Assembly: GCA_036509255.1 (NCBI GenBank)
Contig: DATCFY010000007.1
Span: forward strand, 1 to 64,000
Origin: RYN-230 sp036509255
GTDB taxonomy: Bacteria; Actinomycetota; Actinomycetes; Streptosporangiales; Streptosporangiaceae
Direction of reading: 5' to 3'
Length of the DNA: 64,000 nucleotides
In this document: in pieces, positions 42,674 to 50,915 of the stretch
Layout: each line of letters opens with the position of its first letter
Position numbering within the stretch: position 1 is the stretch's first letter
Program-made: the position numbers and the translations under genes
Notes under the pieces: model-generated
Seen by the model: the letters and a program-made list of their open reading frames with translations, nothing else
The model's database searches: none
Told to the model about the DNA's origin: nothing

Positions 42674-43208
42674 CTGATCTGAACTCCCTGCTCCCTCGGC
42701 GCCCGGAGGACAGGTCCTCCGCAGCCTGCCGACTGTGGCCCTCCGGCAACATCCTCATCCCTGGAGCCGCTCCGCCGGAAGGCCCTCACCAGCGCGCGTC
42801 TGGTGTTCCTCTGAGGGTGCGAGAGCCTCAGCACCTTGCCGGCCGCGACGAGCTGGCGCCAGCTTGTCTGCCAGTCCGAGAGATCCGGGCTGGCAGATTC
42901 CCAGTCGACAAAGGTTCCCTCGTCGCACCAATCGTCCAGGTGCGCCTCAGTGCTCAGGTGCGGTTCAGTGTCCACGAAGGCCTGCATGAGGCGGCGATCT
43001 TGTCAGGGGGTGACGCTCCACCAGGTGTTGTTCGCGCTGCCGGGGTCACCGCTCACCTGCGAGGCAAGGTTCAGGCATGCCGTCAGCTTGCAGAGACAGG
43101 AGGCACGACGGAGCCGTGCGTGTCGGTGGCGCCCGGGACATTGGCCGCAGCCCGGGGCTGATCGGACTGTGCCGACAGTCATGTGGCGAGAGCTGGGCGC
43201 CGCACAGA
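42674..43208. other. Stretch without supported gene, probably decayed
   Basis: A frame on the minus strand from 42987 codes an acidic start (HLDDWCDEGTFVDWESA) but runs into the neighbouring gene and then loses coding character. I do not recognise it. No ribosome site supports it. It borders the tRNA-fragment boundary of the following island. Confidence 0.3.
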
Positions 43209-43264
43209 TGGCGGAGGATAGGAGATTCGAACTCCTGAGGGGTTGTCCCCAACACGCCTTCCAA
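43209..43264 (-). repeat. Duplicated 3' part of tRNA-Ser(GGA)
   Basis: Fifty-six bases identical to 44941-44996 at 54 positions, same orientation, covering the acceptor 3' side, T-arm, variable arm and the edge of the anticodon arm of the tRNA-Ser gene. It cannot fold as a full tRNA. It bounds a 1.7-kb segment with an azoreductase, MarR gene and transposase remnant, as an attachment-site scar would. Confidence 0.85.
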
Positions 43265-43380
43265 CACTGCTGATGTGCGTTCGTCAGGGTCCGCCACCGT
43301 CCGTGACCTGCACCGACGCGCGCCGCGCGGCCGACCGCGAACAGTCCCGGAGGCAGCCGAGGTGCCGCCTCGGGGTTGCG

Positions 43381-44028
43381 CTATGCCAGTGCGGATACCG
43401 GGGTCCACAGAGCGTCGATGGCGCGGTCGGCCTCGGCGAGGCTCTGATCGGCCAGCGGGATCAGTTCGGCCATGGCCGGGTTCGTGTGGGCGAGGGTGAG
43501 CTCGGCGGTGATGAAGCGCGGTTGCAGGCCGGTGAGTGAGACGGCGTGCGGAAGCCATGGTTCGGCGTGGTCCCACCCGTGCCGGGGTGTGCCTTCGGTG
43601 TAGCCCCCGCCGCGGCTGGCGAGTACGACGAACTCGCGGCCGCCGAGCATGGGGGCCTTGGTCTCGGCATCGATCGACAGTCCGGGCGCGATGAGGTGGT
43701 CGACCCAGGCCTTGACGCTGCTGGGTGCGCCGAAGTTGTACAGCGGAAGCCCCAGCAGGATCGTGTCCGCTTCCTTGATCTCGCCGATCAGCTCTTCGGT
43801 CAATGCCCACGAGGCGGCCTGGGCGGGGGTGCGGAGCTCGGGCGGCAGTATCCGGGCTAGGCCGGTGGCCGTGTCGAAGTGCGGGAGGGGATGGCTGCCC
43901 AGGTCCCGGTAGGTGACGGTGCCTCCGGGGTGCGCAGCGAGCCAGGCGTCGCGGGCGCGGGCGGTGAGCTTGCGGCTGACGGAACGATCACCCTGGATGC
44001 TTGAGTCGATGTGCAGCAGATGCGCCAC
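43381..44028 (-). CDS. azoR: FMN-dependent NADH-azoreductase-like flavodoxin
   Basis: Flavodoxin-fold oxidoreductase of 215 residues of the AzoR group, which reduces quinones and azo compounds with NADH via FMN. The N-terminal LLHIDSSIQGDRSVSRKL phosphate-binding loop, LGLPLYNFGAPSSVKAWVD and the FVVLASRGGGY loop are all family signatures. Divergent from a MarR regulator 84 bp away; such pairs typically respond to quinone or electrophile stress. It lies inside the tRNA-flanked island. Confidence 0.9.
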   Translation of the reverse strand: MAHLLHIDSSIQGDRSVSRKLTARARDAWLAAHPGGTVTYRDLGSHPLPHFDTATGLARILPPELRTPAQAASWALTEELIGEIKEADTILLGLPLYNFGAPSSVKAWVDHLIAPGLSIDAETKAPMLGGREFVVLASRGGGYTEGTPRHGWDHAEPWLPHAVSLTGLQPRFITAELTLAHTNPAMAELIPLADQSLAEADRAIDALWTPVSALA

Positions 44029-44054
44029 TTCGCTCCCCTTTCATAGATGGTTTG

Positions 44055-44078
44055 TATAGCACTAATCATTTATAGCAC
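44055..44078. promoter_or_regulatory. Repeated TATAGCAC boxes between azoR and marR
   Basis: TATAGCAC at 44055-44062 and again at 44071-44078, 16 bp apart, in the AT-rich gap between divergent genes. They are direct rather than inverted repeats, so binding by the MarR dimer is plausible but not certain. Confidence 0.4.
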
Positions 44079-44112
44079 ATCGATAGATTGCGCGGGCCGG
44101 TATACTCGTCAT

Positions 44113-44574
44113 ATGGCTCACCTGCATGTGATCAACCAGCCCGCCCACCACCCCGGTGCGCTGATTGACCACCTCGCACGCAGGATGCGCCAGCGCGCCG
44201 AAGCGGCGCTCGCGCCGCTGGCCCTGCGGCCGCGCCATCTCGTGGCCCTGACCGTGCTGCGCGACCGGGGCGGCAGCACTCAGCAGGCGCTCGCCGCCAC
44301 CCTCGCCATGGACGGGACGAACATCGTCGGGCTGCTCAACGAGCTTGAAGCCAGAAAGCTGATCGAACGGCGGCGCTCGCCCGAAGACCGGCGGCGGCAC
44401 CAGGTCGAGCTCACCGGCGCCGGCGCGGAGCAGCTCGCCAAAGCCGAGTGCGCGCTGTCAGAGGTCGAGGACGAGGTCCTTGGCGCACTCGACGAAGCCC
44501 AGCGCGAGACGCTGTACAGCCTGCTTCAGCAGGCGGCCGCCGGTACAGTCGTGAGCTGCGCCACAGAGGACTAG
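44113..44574 (+). CDS. MarR-family regulator
   Basis: Regulator of 153 residues with the MarR winged-helix fold: LRPRHLVALTVLRDRGGSTQ, TLAMDGTNIVGLLNELEARKLIERR and the wing RSPEDRRRHQVELT are typical. Expected to repress the divergent azoreductase gene and itself. ATG start is leaderless-like, with TATACT (44101-44106) six bases upstream. Confidence 0.88.
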   Translation: MAHLHVINQPAHHPGALIDHLARRMRQRAEAALAPLALRPRHLVALTVLRDRGGSTQQALAATLAMDGTNIVGLLNELEARKLIERRRSPEDRRRHQVELTGAGAEQLAKAECALSEVEDEVLGALDEAQRETLYSLLQQAAAGTVVSCATED

Positions 44575-44587
44575 ATGATCTGTCCAA

Positions 44588-44670
44588 GGGGGGCGCCTGC
44601 ACCTGGTCGCCACCCTCGGGAGCCTGCCCATCGGCTTCGCCCTGACCGGCGCCAAAACCGGCGAACGACT
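44588..44670 (+). mobile_element. IS982-like transposase remnant
   Basis: A short frame reads RLHLVATLGSLPIGFALTGA and KTGER, a strand pair found in IS982/IS4-type DDE transposases (RLHLxxTxxGxPxGFxLTGA). Start, other catalytic residues and inverted repeats are absent, so it is only a relic. It lies between the MarR gene and tRNA-Ser(GGA) and is the only trace of mobility in the island. Confidence 0.5.
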
Positions 44671-44943
44671 GTGTCATGGTTGTGTTGCCGAGGCAGCCGT
44701 GGTTGATCTGCCGAGTTTCCTGCGATCGTTCTGACGACCAGTGGTCACCGGGACGCAACTGTGAGGTTGTGCTGCCGGGCTGGCCACGCGCCCTTTCCGC
44801 ACGACCATGACTTCGCGCCGGATGCATGGGTCAGTGCAGGAGTGCGCCTGCCCGGCGGGTGGATGAGACTGGAATGAGACTACGTACCAGGCGGCCCAGG
44901 GCCGAGCCGTTACCTGAGCAAGCGTTGTTACTGGTCAACGTGG

Positions 44944-45028
44944 CGGAGGATAGGAGATTCGAACTCCTGAGGGGTTGCCCCCAACACGCTTTCCAAGCGT
45001 GCGCCCTAGGCCACTAGGCGAATCCTCC
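44944..45028 (-). tRNA. tRNA-Ser(GGA)
   Basis: Class II tRNA of 85 bases with discriminator G. Acceptor GGAGGAT/ATCCTCC, anticodon stem CACGC/GCGTG around TTGGAAA (anticodon GGA), long variable arm, T-loop TTCGAAT. It decodes UCC and UCU. It is divergent from the SRP RNA gene. Confidence 0.97.
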
Positions 45029-45138
45029 GCAGGTTAGCTTACCGGGACCGCGGACCCGCCGGGCGCCTCATAGCCGCCCAGTTGAAGCCGGGCCCCCCGG
45101 TCAGGCGGGATGCGGCACGACCTCACCCCGGCCGTGGC

Positions 45139-45144
45139 TAGACT
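45139..45144 (+). promoter_or_regulatory. -10 element of the SRP RNA gene
   Basis: TAGACT seven bases before the predicted 5' end at 45151. A clear -35 was not found at the expected place. Confidence 0.45.
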
Positions 45145-45150
45145 GGGCCC

Positions 45151-45238
45151 GACCCCCCGCACGGCGCTTATCCCGCCAACTCCCCCAGGGCCGGAAGGCA
45201 GCAAGGGTACGCGGGCTCTGGCGGGTGTGCGGGGGGTC
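45151..45238 (+). ncRNA. ffs: Small signal recognition particle RNA (4.5S)
   Basis: Short bacterial SRP RNA of about 88 bases. The apical domain has the conserved GGCCGGAAGGCAGCAAGGG with the GNAR-type tetraloop and symmetric loop, and the ends pair over ten bases (GACCCCCCGC with GCGGGGGGTC). It binds Ffh for co-translational membrane targeting. Location directly before dnaX is the usual one in actinomycetes. Confidence 0.95.
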
Positions 45239-45264
45239 CTTACACCCGCCGCGAGGATGAGGTC

Positions 45265-47382
45265 ATGACAGGCGACGTGCCCAGCACCGTTCCTGTGGAC
45301 CCGGCCCGGCCCGGTGGCCCCCCGCCGCGTCTGGCGTTGTACCGCCGCTACCGGCCGGCGACGTTCGCCGAGGTCAAAGGCCAGGACCACGTCACAGAGC
45401 CGCTCCGGCAGGCACTGCGCACCGGGCGGGTGAATCACGCTTACCTGTTCAGCGGGCCCCGCGGCTGCGGCAAGACGACCAGCGCGCGCATCCTGGCCCG
45501 GTCACTGAACTGCGCGGAAGGGCCCACCCCCGACCCGTGCGGCAAGTGCGAGTCGTGCGTGGCCCTCGCCCCGGACGGCCCGGGCAGCCTCGACGTGATC
45601 GAGATCGACGCCGCCTCGCATGGCGGCGTGGACGACGCCCGGGACCTACGCGAGCGGGCGTTCTACGCGCCGGTGTCCGGGCGCTTCAAGATCTACATCA
45701 TCGACGAAGCGCACATGGTGACCCGTGAGGGCTTCAACGCGCTCCTCAAGCTCGTCGAGGAACCCCCGCCCCACCTGAAGTTCGTGTTCGCGACCACCGA
45801 GCCGGAAAAAGTCATCGCCACCATCCGGTCGCGCACCCACCACTACCCGTTCCGCCTGGTGCCGCCCGCCATCCTGCGGGAGCTGCTGGAGGAGATCCTC
45901 AGCGCGGAGCAGATCGCCTACGAGCCTGCGGTCCTGCCGCTGGTGGTCCGCGCGGGCGCCGGATCGGCGCGCGATTCCCTCTCGGTCCTGGACCAGCTGC
46001 TGGCCGGGGCGGGTGAGGAGGGGCTGCGCTACGACCGGACGGTCGCCCTGCTCGGGTACACCGACGAGAACCTGCTGGACGAGGTCGCGGACGCGTTCGC
46101 GAACGAGGACGGCGCCGCGGTCTTCCGCGCGGTGAACCGGGTGATGGAAGGCGGCCACGACCCCCGCCGGTTCGCCGCCGACCTGCTCGACAGGTTCCGT
46201 GACCTGATCGTGCTGGCCGCCGTGCCGGGCGCGGGCCAGACCGGGCTGCTGGACATGCCCGCGGACCGGCTCGACCGGATGACCGAGCAGGCCGGCCGGT
46301 TCGGCCAGGCTGAGCTGACCCGGGCGGCGGAACTTATCAGCGAGGGGCTGATCCAGATGCGCGGGGCGACATCGCCCCGGTTGCTGCTGGAGCTCATGTG
46401 CGCCCAGATCCTGCTGCCCGCCGCGTCTTCCGGGGAGAAGGCGCTGCTGGTGCGGCTGGAACGGCTGGAACGCAAGCTCGAGGGCGGCGCGCAGGCCGGA
46501 GCGTCCGGCCCAGGGGGAGCGGGCGCGGTCCCCGCCCCGGTGTCGGCAGGCCCGGCGCAGGCGCGTCCGCGATCAGCGGGCCCAGCCCAGGGGGGCCCAG
46601 CGAAGGCGGGTACCGCCACGGCGGGCCCGGCGCCCACCCCGTCCGCCGGATCCCCGTCCGCCACATCCGCCCCGTCCGCCCCGTCCGCCACATCCGCCGC
46701 GTCCGCCGCGTCCGCCCCGGCGGCAGCCGCGGCTTCGCCTGCGCAGGCTCAGGCCCCGCAGGACGGTGCACCTGCTCCCTCCCGGCCCGCGCCGCCAGCA
46801 TCTCCCGCGGCGCCGGCCGGCGCCGCGCCAGCCGCGGCCACCGCGCCAGCCGCAGCCGCCGCCCACCCCGCAACCGGCGCGTCCTCCGAGGTCGACGCCG
46901 TCCGCCAGCGCTGGCCGGAGATCCTCGAAGCGGTCAAGGGCAAGCGCCGGGTGGCCTGGATGCTGCTCAGCAACGCCACCGTGCACTCGCTCGAGGACGG
47001 TCTGCTGACCATGCTGTTCCCCCGGGAAGGCGACGCGAAAGGGTTCTCGGCCAGCGGCTGTGACCGTGACCTGACCGGCGTGCTCACCTCGGTGCTGGGG
47101 GTGAACCTGCGCATCAAGGCGATGTCCGCCGCGCAGCTGGCCAGCACCCCCGGGGCGCCGCGCAGCCCGCACGGCGGCCCGGACGAGCTGAGCGCCAAAG
47201 CCCCGGCGGCGGTGCAGATGCCGTCCGCGCCGCCGGCTGATCCTGAGCCGCCGCACACCCTGTCGGCTGAGGCGCAGCACGACAGCGCCCCGGTGCAGGC
47301 GGTCAGCCAGGACCTGACCGGCATGGATCTCATCAAGCGCGAACTCGGCGGCCGGATCATCGCCGAAATCGACGAGCCCTGA
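45265..47382 (+). CDS. dnaX: DNA polymerase III subunit gamma/tau
   Basis: Clamp-loader ATPase of 705 residues. YRRYRPATFAEVKGQDHV opens domain I, Walker A is GPRGCGKTT near 64-72, a zinc-binding Cys set lies in CAEGPTPDPCGKCESC near 85-98, Walker B IIDEAHM near 146, and the sensor motif follows. After domain III (about 380) comes an Ala/Pro/Ser-rich linker coded by short repeats (46500-46880) and a C-terminal domain that would contact the polymerase. Starts 27 bp after the SRP RNA gene. Confidence 0.95.
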   Translation: MTGDVPSTVPVDPARPGGPPPRLALYRRYRPATFAEVKGQDHVTEPLRQALRTGRVNHAYLFSGPRGCGKTTSARILARSLNCAEGPTPDPCGKCESCVALAPDGPGSLDVIEIDAASHGGVDDARDLRERAFYAPVSGRFKIYIIDEAHMVTREGFNALLKLVEEPPPHLKFVFATTEPEKVIATIRSRTHHYPFRLVPPAILRELLEEILSAEQIAYEPAVLPLVVRAGAGSARDSLSVLDQLLAGAGEEGLRYDRTVALLGYTDENLLDEVADAFANEDGAAVFRAVNRVMEGGHDPRRFAADLLDRFRDLIVLAAVPGAGQTGLLDMPADRLDRMTEQAGRFGQAELTRAAELISEGLIQMRGATSPRLLLELMCAQILLPAASSGEKALLVRLERLERKLEGGAQAGASGPGGAGAVPAPVSAGPAQARPRSAGPAQGGPAKAGTATAGPAPTPSAGSPSATSAPSAPSATSAASAASAPAAAAASPAQAQAPQDGAPAPSRPAPPASPAAPAGAAPAAATAPAAAAAHPATGASSEVDAVRQRWPEILEAVKGKRRVAWMLLSNATVHSLEDGLLTMLFPREGDAKGFSASGCDRDLTGVLTSVLGVNLRIKAMSAAQLASTPGAPRSPHGGPDELSAKAPAAVQMPSAPPADPEPPHTLSAEAQHDSAPVQAVSQDLTGMDLIKRELGGRIIAEIDEP

Positions 47383-47462
47383 CGCTGCCGTTCCCACCGG
47401 CCGCTCACCCATCTCCCCGAGTCACACTGACCTCTCCCGCCACACCGCCTGCGGCGTGGGTG

Positions 47463-47514
47463 TCGTGATCATGACTTTGGTGTCGCGGGAACGACACCAA
47501 AGTCATGATCACGA
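47463..47514. terminator. Perfect 23-bp stem-loop
   Basis: Arms 47463-47485 and 47492-47514 pair fully around a six-base loop. It is 80 bp after dnaX and 218 bp before ybaB, so dnaX may be terminated separately from the recR group. The surrounding 349 bases carry no gene I can support. Confidence 0.7.
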
Positions 47515-47731
47515 AACGGGTACGTGAACCATGGGGCCGATGGGACTCAGGGGGTCACTGCGGCTCCCGGCCCGGCGTCCCGGCACCATTCGCGAGGCGA
47601 TGCGCCTGCCCCACCCCGCAGGCCGTAGGCTCGAACCGACAGGCCCGTCGGGCGGCCCGGATCGGGCAGGCGAGACGGGCGTCCCAGTCGCCGCGCGTAG
47701 GTGCGGGTTGACGGTACCGAGTGAGGGCACA

Positions 47732-48169
47732 GTGGATCCTGGCGGCCAGATCGATATGCAGCAACTGCTCGCGGCGGCGCAGCAGATGCAGGACCAGCTC
47801 ATGAGCGCTCAGCAAGAACTCGCCGACGCGGTGGTCGAGGGCAGCGCGGGTGGGGGGCTGGTGAAGGCCAAGGTCAACGGGCAGGGGGACCTCGTGGACC
47901 TGACCATCAGCCCGGCCGCCATCGACGCCTCTGACCCTGCGGAAACCGCCCAGACCATCGCCGACCTGGTCCTCGCGGCAGTGCGGGACGCCAACCGGGC
48001 CGCGGGTGAACTGCAGGAGGAGAAGATGGGGCCGCTCGCGTCCGGCATCGGGGCGCTCGGCGGCACAGGCGACATGCCCCCCGGCCTGTCCGGTATCCCG
48101 GGCATCGGCGACGTCCCCGGCCAGCCCCACGGCGGCGAGCCGCGCGGCGGCGGCGACCTGCGCGGCTGA
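47732..48169 (+). CDS. YbaB/EbfC nucleoid-associated protein
   Basis: DNA-binding protein of 145 residues. The N-terminal helix MQQLLAAAQQMQDQLMSAQ and the core GGGLVKAKVNGQGDLVDLTI are those of YbaB/EbfC, a homodimer that coats DNA and is usually coded next to recR. The C-terminal ~45 residues are a Gly/Pro-rich extension, longer than in many relatives. The GTG start is set by GTGAGGG five bases upstream and by alignment with the usual N-terminus. recR follows after 15 bp. Confidence 0.88.
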   Translation: MDPGGQIDMQQLLAAAQQMQDQLMSAQQELADAVVEGSAGGGLVKAKVNGQGDLVDLTISPAAIDASDPAETAQTIADLVLAAVRDANRAAGELQEEKMGPLASGIGALGGTGDMPPGLSGIPGIGDVPGQPHGGEPRGGGDLRG

Positions 48170-48184
48170 GCGGCTGAGACCCAG

Positions 48185-48784
48185 GTGTACGACGGGATCG
48201 TCCAGAGCCTCATCGATGAACTCGGCAGACTGCCGGGCGTCGGCCCCAAAGGCGCGCAGCGCATCGCCTTCCATCTGCTCGCCTCCGACAGTACGGACGT
48301 CCGGCGGCTGGCGTCGGTGCTGGTCGAGGTGACCGAGCGGGTGCGCTTCTGCCGGATCTGCGGCAACGTGGCCGAGGAAGAGGAGTGCCGGATCTGCCGC
48401 GACCCGCGCCGCGATCTTTCCGTCATCTGCGTGGTCGAGGAGCCCAAGGACGTCGCCGCGATCGAGAAGATCCGCGAGTTCCGCGGCCGCTATCACGTGC
48501 TCGGCGGGGCGATCAGCCCGATCGACGGGGTCGGCCCGGAGGACCTGTCCACCAGGGAGCTCATGGCGCGACTGGCCGACGGCGCGGTCACCGAGGTCAT
48601 CCTGGCCATGGACCCCAACCTGGAAGGCGAGGCGACCGCGACCTACCTGGCCCGGCTGCTGAAGCCGCTGGGCATCCGGGTGACCAGGCCCGCCAGCGGG
48701 CTGCCGGTCGGCGGTGACCTGGAGTACGCGGACGAGGTCACGCTGGGCCGGGCGTTCGAGGGACGGCGGCTGCTCGATGTCTGA
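48185..48784 (+). CDS. recR: Recombination protein RecR
   Basis: Single-strand gap repair protein of 199 residues that works with RecF and RecO. Helix-hairpin-helix LGRLPGVGPKGAQRIAFHLL, a Cys4 zinc finger (Cys56, 59, 68, 71), and a Toprim domain with VICVVEEPKDVAAIEK and LAMDPNLEGEATATYL. Complete length. GTG start 15 bp after ybaB; the two form a unit. Confidence 0.95.
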   Translation: MYDGIVQSLIDELGRLPGVGPKGAQRIAFHLLASDSTDVRRLASVLVEVTERVRFCRICGNVAEEEECRICRDPRRDLSVICVVEEPKDVAAIEKIREFRGRYHVLGGAISPIDGVGPEDLSTRELMARLADGAVTEVILAMDPNLEGEATATYLARLLKPLGIRVTRPASGLPVGGDLEYADEVTLGRAFEGRRLLDV

Positions 48785-48963
48785 CCCGCGTGCTACGACG
48801 TCTCCCATGTCGGACATGCAGGCATGCCCGGGAGCCGTGATGCCGAACGCGCCCCTGGCGGCGCGGCGTGTCCCATGAAACCGGACCGGAGGACGGGCAG
48901 GCTGGGGACTCGTGAACGAGGCCCGCTGACCCGCAGGACCGCACCCTGGCTGCGAGGAACCCC

Positions 48964-49530
48964 ATGAGCAGTGCTGACCAAGGATCACCGCCTACGCCCT
49001 CGGCCGAGGGCTGGAACCCGCTGGCTGACCGGATCGCCGGGCAGGCCCGGGACTTCCTGGACGGGGTCGCCGCCCTGGCCCACGGTGAGGGGGGCGACGA
49101 GGCGGTTCCGTTGCTGCTCCTGGAGGTCTCGCAGATCCTGCTGGCCGGCGCGCAGCTGGGCGCGAGCAAAGACGTCATCCTGCCCGACAACTGGGAGCCC
49201 GACGTGGGCGCCGACCCGGATCTGGATTCGCTCCGGTCCGGGCTGGCCCGGCGGCTGGCCGACTACGACGAGTACGCCGAGCTGTTCGACCCTTACTCCG
49301 ACACCGGGCTGACCGCGTTCCGCCTGTCCGACGACCTGGCCGCCGTCGCGGCGGACCTGATTCACGGGCTGCAGCACTACGAGGCCGGCCGTTCCCTGGA
49401 AGCCCTGTGGTGGTGGCAGTACTCCTACGTCAACCACTGGGGGACGCACGGCAGCGCGGCGCTGCGGGCCCTGCACGCGGTGCTAGCCCACGCCATGCTC
49501 GACGTGTCCGAGGAGTCCACTCTCGCCTGA
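48964..49530 (+). CDS. DUF5063 protein
   Basis: Soluble acidic protein of 188 residues of the DUF5063 family, regularly found between recR and the aspartate kinase gene in actinomycetes. Mostly alpha-helical, with WWWQYSYVNHWGTHGSAALRAL near the end as its best-conserved stretch. Function unknown. ATG start 179 bp after recR. Confidence 0.82.
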   Translation: MSSADQGSPPTPSAEGWNPLADRIAGQARDFLDGVAALAHGEGGDEAVPLLLLEVSQILLAGAQLGASKDVILPDNWEPDVGADPDLDSLRSGLARRLADYDEYAELFDPYSDTGLTAFRLSDDLAAVAADLIHGLQHYEAGRSLEALWWWQYSYVNHWGTHGSAALRALHAVLAHAMLDVSEESTLA

Positions 49531-49637
49531 CCCGCGCCGCCCGGAACGGCCCCGCCCGGCAAAACGGGGCGGGAGTGGCCAGCTTGGGTAGGTACACTCA
49601 AGCCGCCAACAGCCGGAGCGGGAGGAGCGACTCACCC

Positions 49638-50915
49638 GTGTCGCTTGTCGTGCAGAAGTACGGTGGATCCTCAGTAGCCGACGCCGACGGCATCAAGCGG
49701 GTGGCGCAGCGCATTGTCGCGACCCGCAAGGCGGGGCATTCCGTCGTCGTGGTGGTGTCCGCCATGGGTGACACCACCGACGAACTCCAGGATCTCGCCG
49801 CCCAGGTCAGCCCGCTGCCGCCGGGCCGCGAACTCGACATGCTGCTCACCGCGGGTGAGCGGATCTCGATGGCTCTGCTGGCCATGGCGATCGCCAACCT
49901 CGGCCTCGAAGGGCGCTCGTTCACCGGGTCCCAGGCCGGCGTGATCACCGACTCCGCGCACGGCAAGGCCCGGATCATCGACGTGACCCCGGGCCGGATC
50001 TCCAGCGCGCTGACCGAGGGCGCGATCCCCATCGTGGCCGGCTTCCAGGGCGTGTCCCAGAACGGCAAGGACATCACCACCCTCGGCCGGGGCGGCTCGG
50101 ACACCACTGCCGTCGCGCTGGCCGCCGCCCTCGAGGCGGATGTCTGCGAGATCTACACCGACGTGGACGGGGTGTTCACCGCCGACCCCCGGATCGTCCG
50201 GACCGCCCGGCGCATCCCGTGGATCAGTTACGAGGAAATGCTGGAGATGGCCGCCTGCGGGGCCAAGATCCTCCAGTTGCGGTGCGTGGAGTACGCCCGG
50301 CGCTACGCGATGCCGATCCACGTCAGGTCGTCGTTCAGCAACCGCACGGGCACCACGATCAGCGAAGCCAACCAGGAAATGGAGGCGGCCGGGGTGGAGC
50401 AGGCGATCATCTCCGGAGTTGCGCACGACCGGAGCGAGGCGAAGATCACGGTGGCCGGGGTACCCGACCGGGTGGGCGTGGCCGCGCAGATCTTCCGCAT
50501 CGTGGCTGCGGCCGGCATCAACATCGACATGATCGTGCAGAACATCTCCGCCGCAACCACCGGCCGCACGGACATCTCGTTCACGCTGCCCCGCGACGAC
50601 GGGCAGGCCGCTATGGCCGCGCTGAACGGTTCCCAGCCGGACATCGGCTTCGACACGCTGCTGTACGACGACCGGATCGGCAAGGTGTCGCTGATCGGGG
50701 CGGGGATGCGGTCCCACCCCGGGGTCAGCGCCACGTTCTTCGGCGCGCTCGCCGACGCCGCGGTCAACATCGAGATGATCTCCACGTCGGAAATCAGGAT
50801 CTCGGTGGTGGTGGACCAGAAGGACGTGGACATCGCGGTCACCGCCGCGCACCGGGCCTTCGACCTGGACGCCAGCGAGGTCGAGGCTGTGGTGTACGGG
50901 GGGACGGGCCGGTGA
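49638..50915 (+). CDS. lysC: Aspartate kinase
   Basis: First enzyme of the aspartate pathway (Lys, Thr, Met, diaminopimelate), 425 residues, ATP plus Asp to aspartyl phosphate. KYGGSS at 7-12, the Asp-binding ITTLGRGGSDTTAVALA and a C-terminal pair of ACT domains (about 265-425) that bind Lys/Thr. Feedback-regulated in known relatives, and an internal start giving a beta subunit is common in actinobacteria, though not proven here. GTG start with GGAGGAG. Overlaps asd by four bases. Confidence 0.95.
   Translation: MSLVVQKYGGSSVADADGIKRVAQRIVATRKAGHSVVVVVSAMGDTTDELQDLAAQVSPLPPGRELDMLLTAGERISMALLAMAIANLGLEGRSFTGSQAGVITDSAHGKARIIDVTPGRISSALTEGAIPIVAGFQGVSQNGKDITTLGRGGSDTTAVALAAALEADVCEIYTDVDGVFTADPRIVRTARRIPWISYEEMLEMAACGAKILQLRCVEYARRYAMPIHVRSSFSNRTGTTISEANQEMEAAGVEQAIISGVAHDRSEAKITVAGVPDRVGVAAQIFRIVAAAGINIDMIVQNISAATTGRTDISFTLPRDDGQAAMAALNGSQPDIGFDTLLYDDRIGKVSLIGAGMRSHPGVSATFFGALADAAVNIEMISTSEIRISVVVDQKDVDIAVTAAHRAFDLDASEVEAVVYGGTGR

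Noticed and set aside
42571..42987. 138-codon minus-strand frame before the double SnoaL gene
   Set aside because: Overlaps the start of that gene by 100 bp, has no ribosome site and its second half has no protein-like composition.
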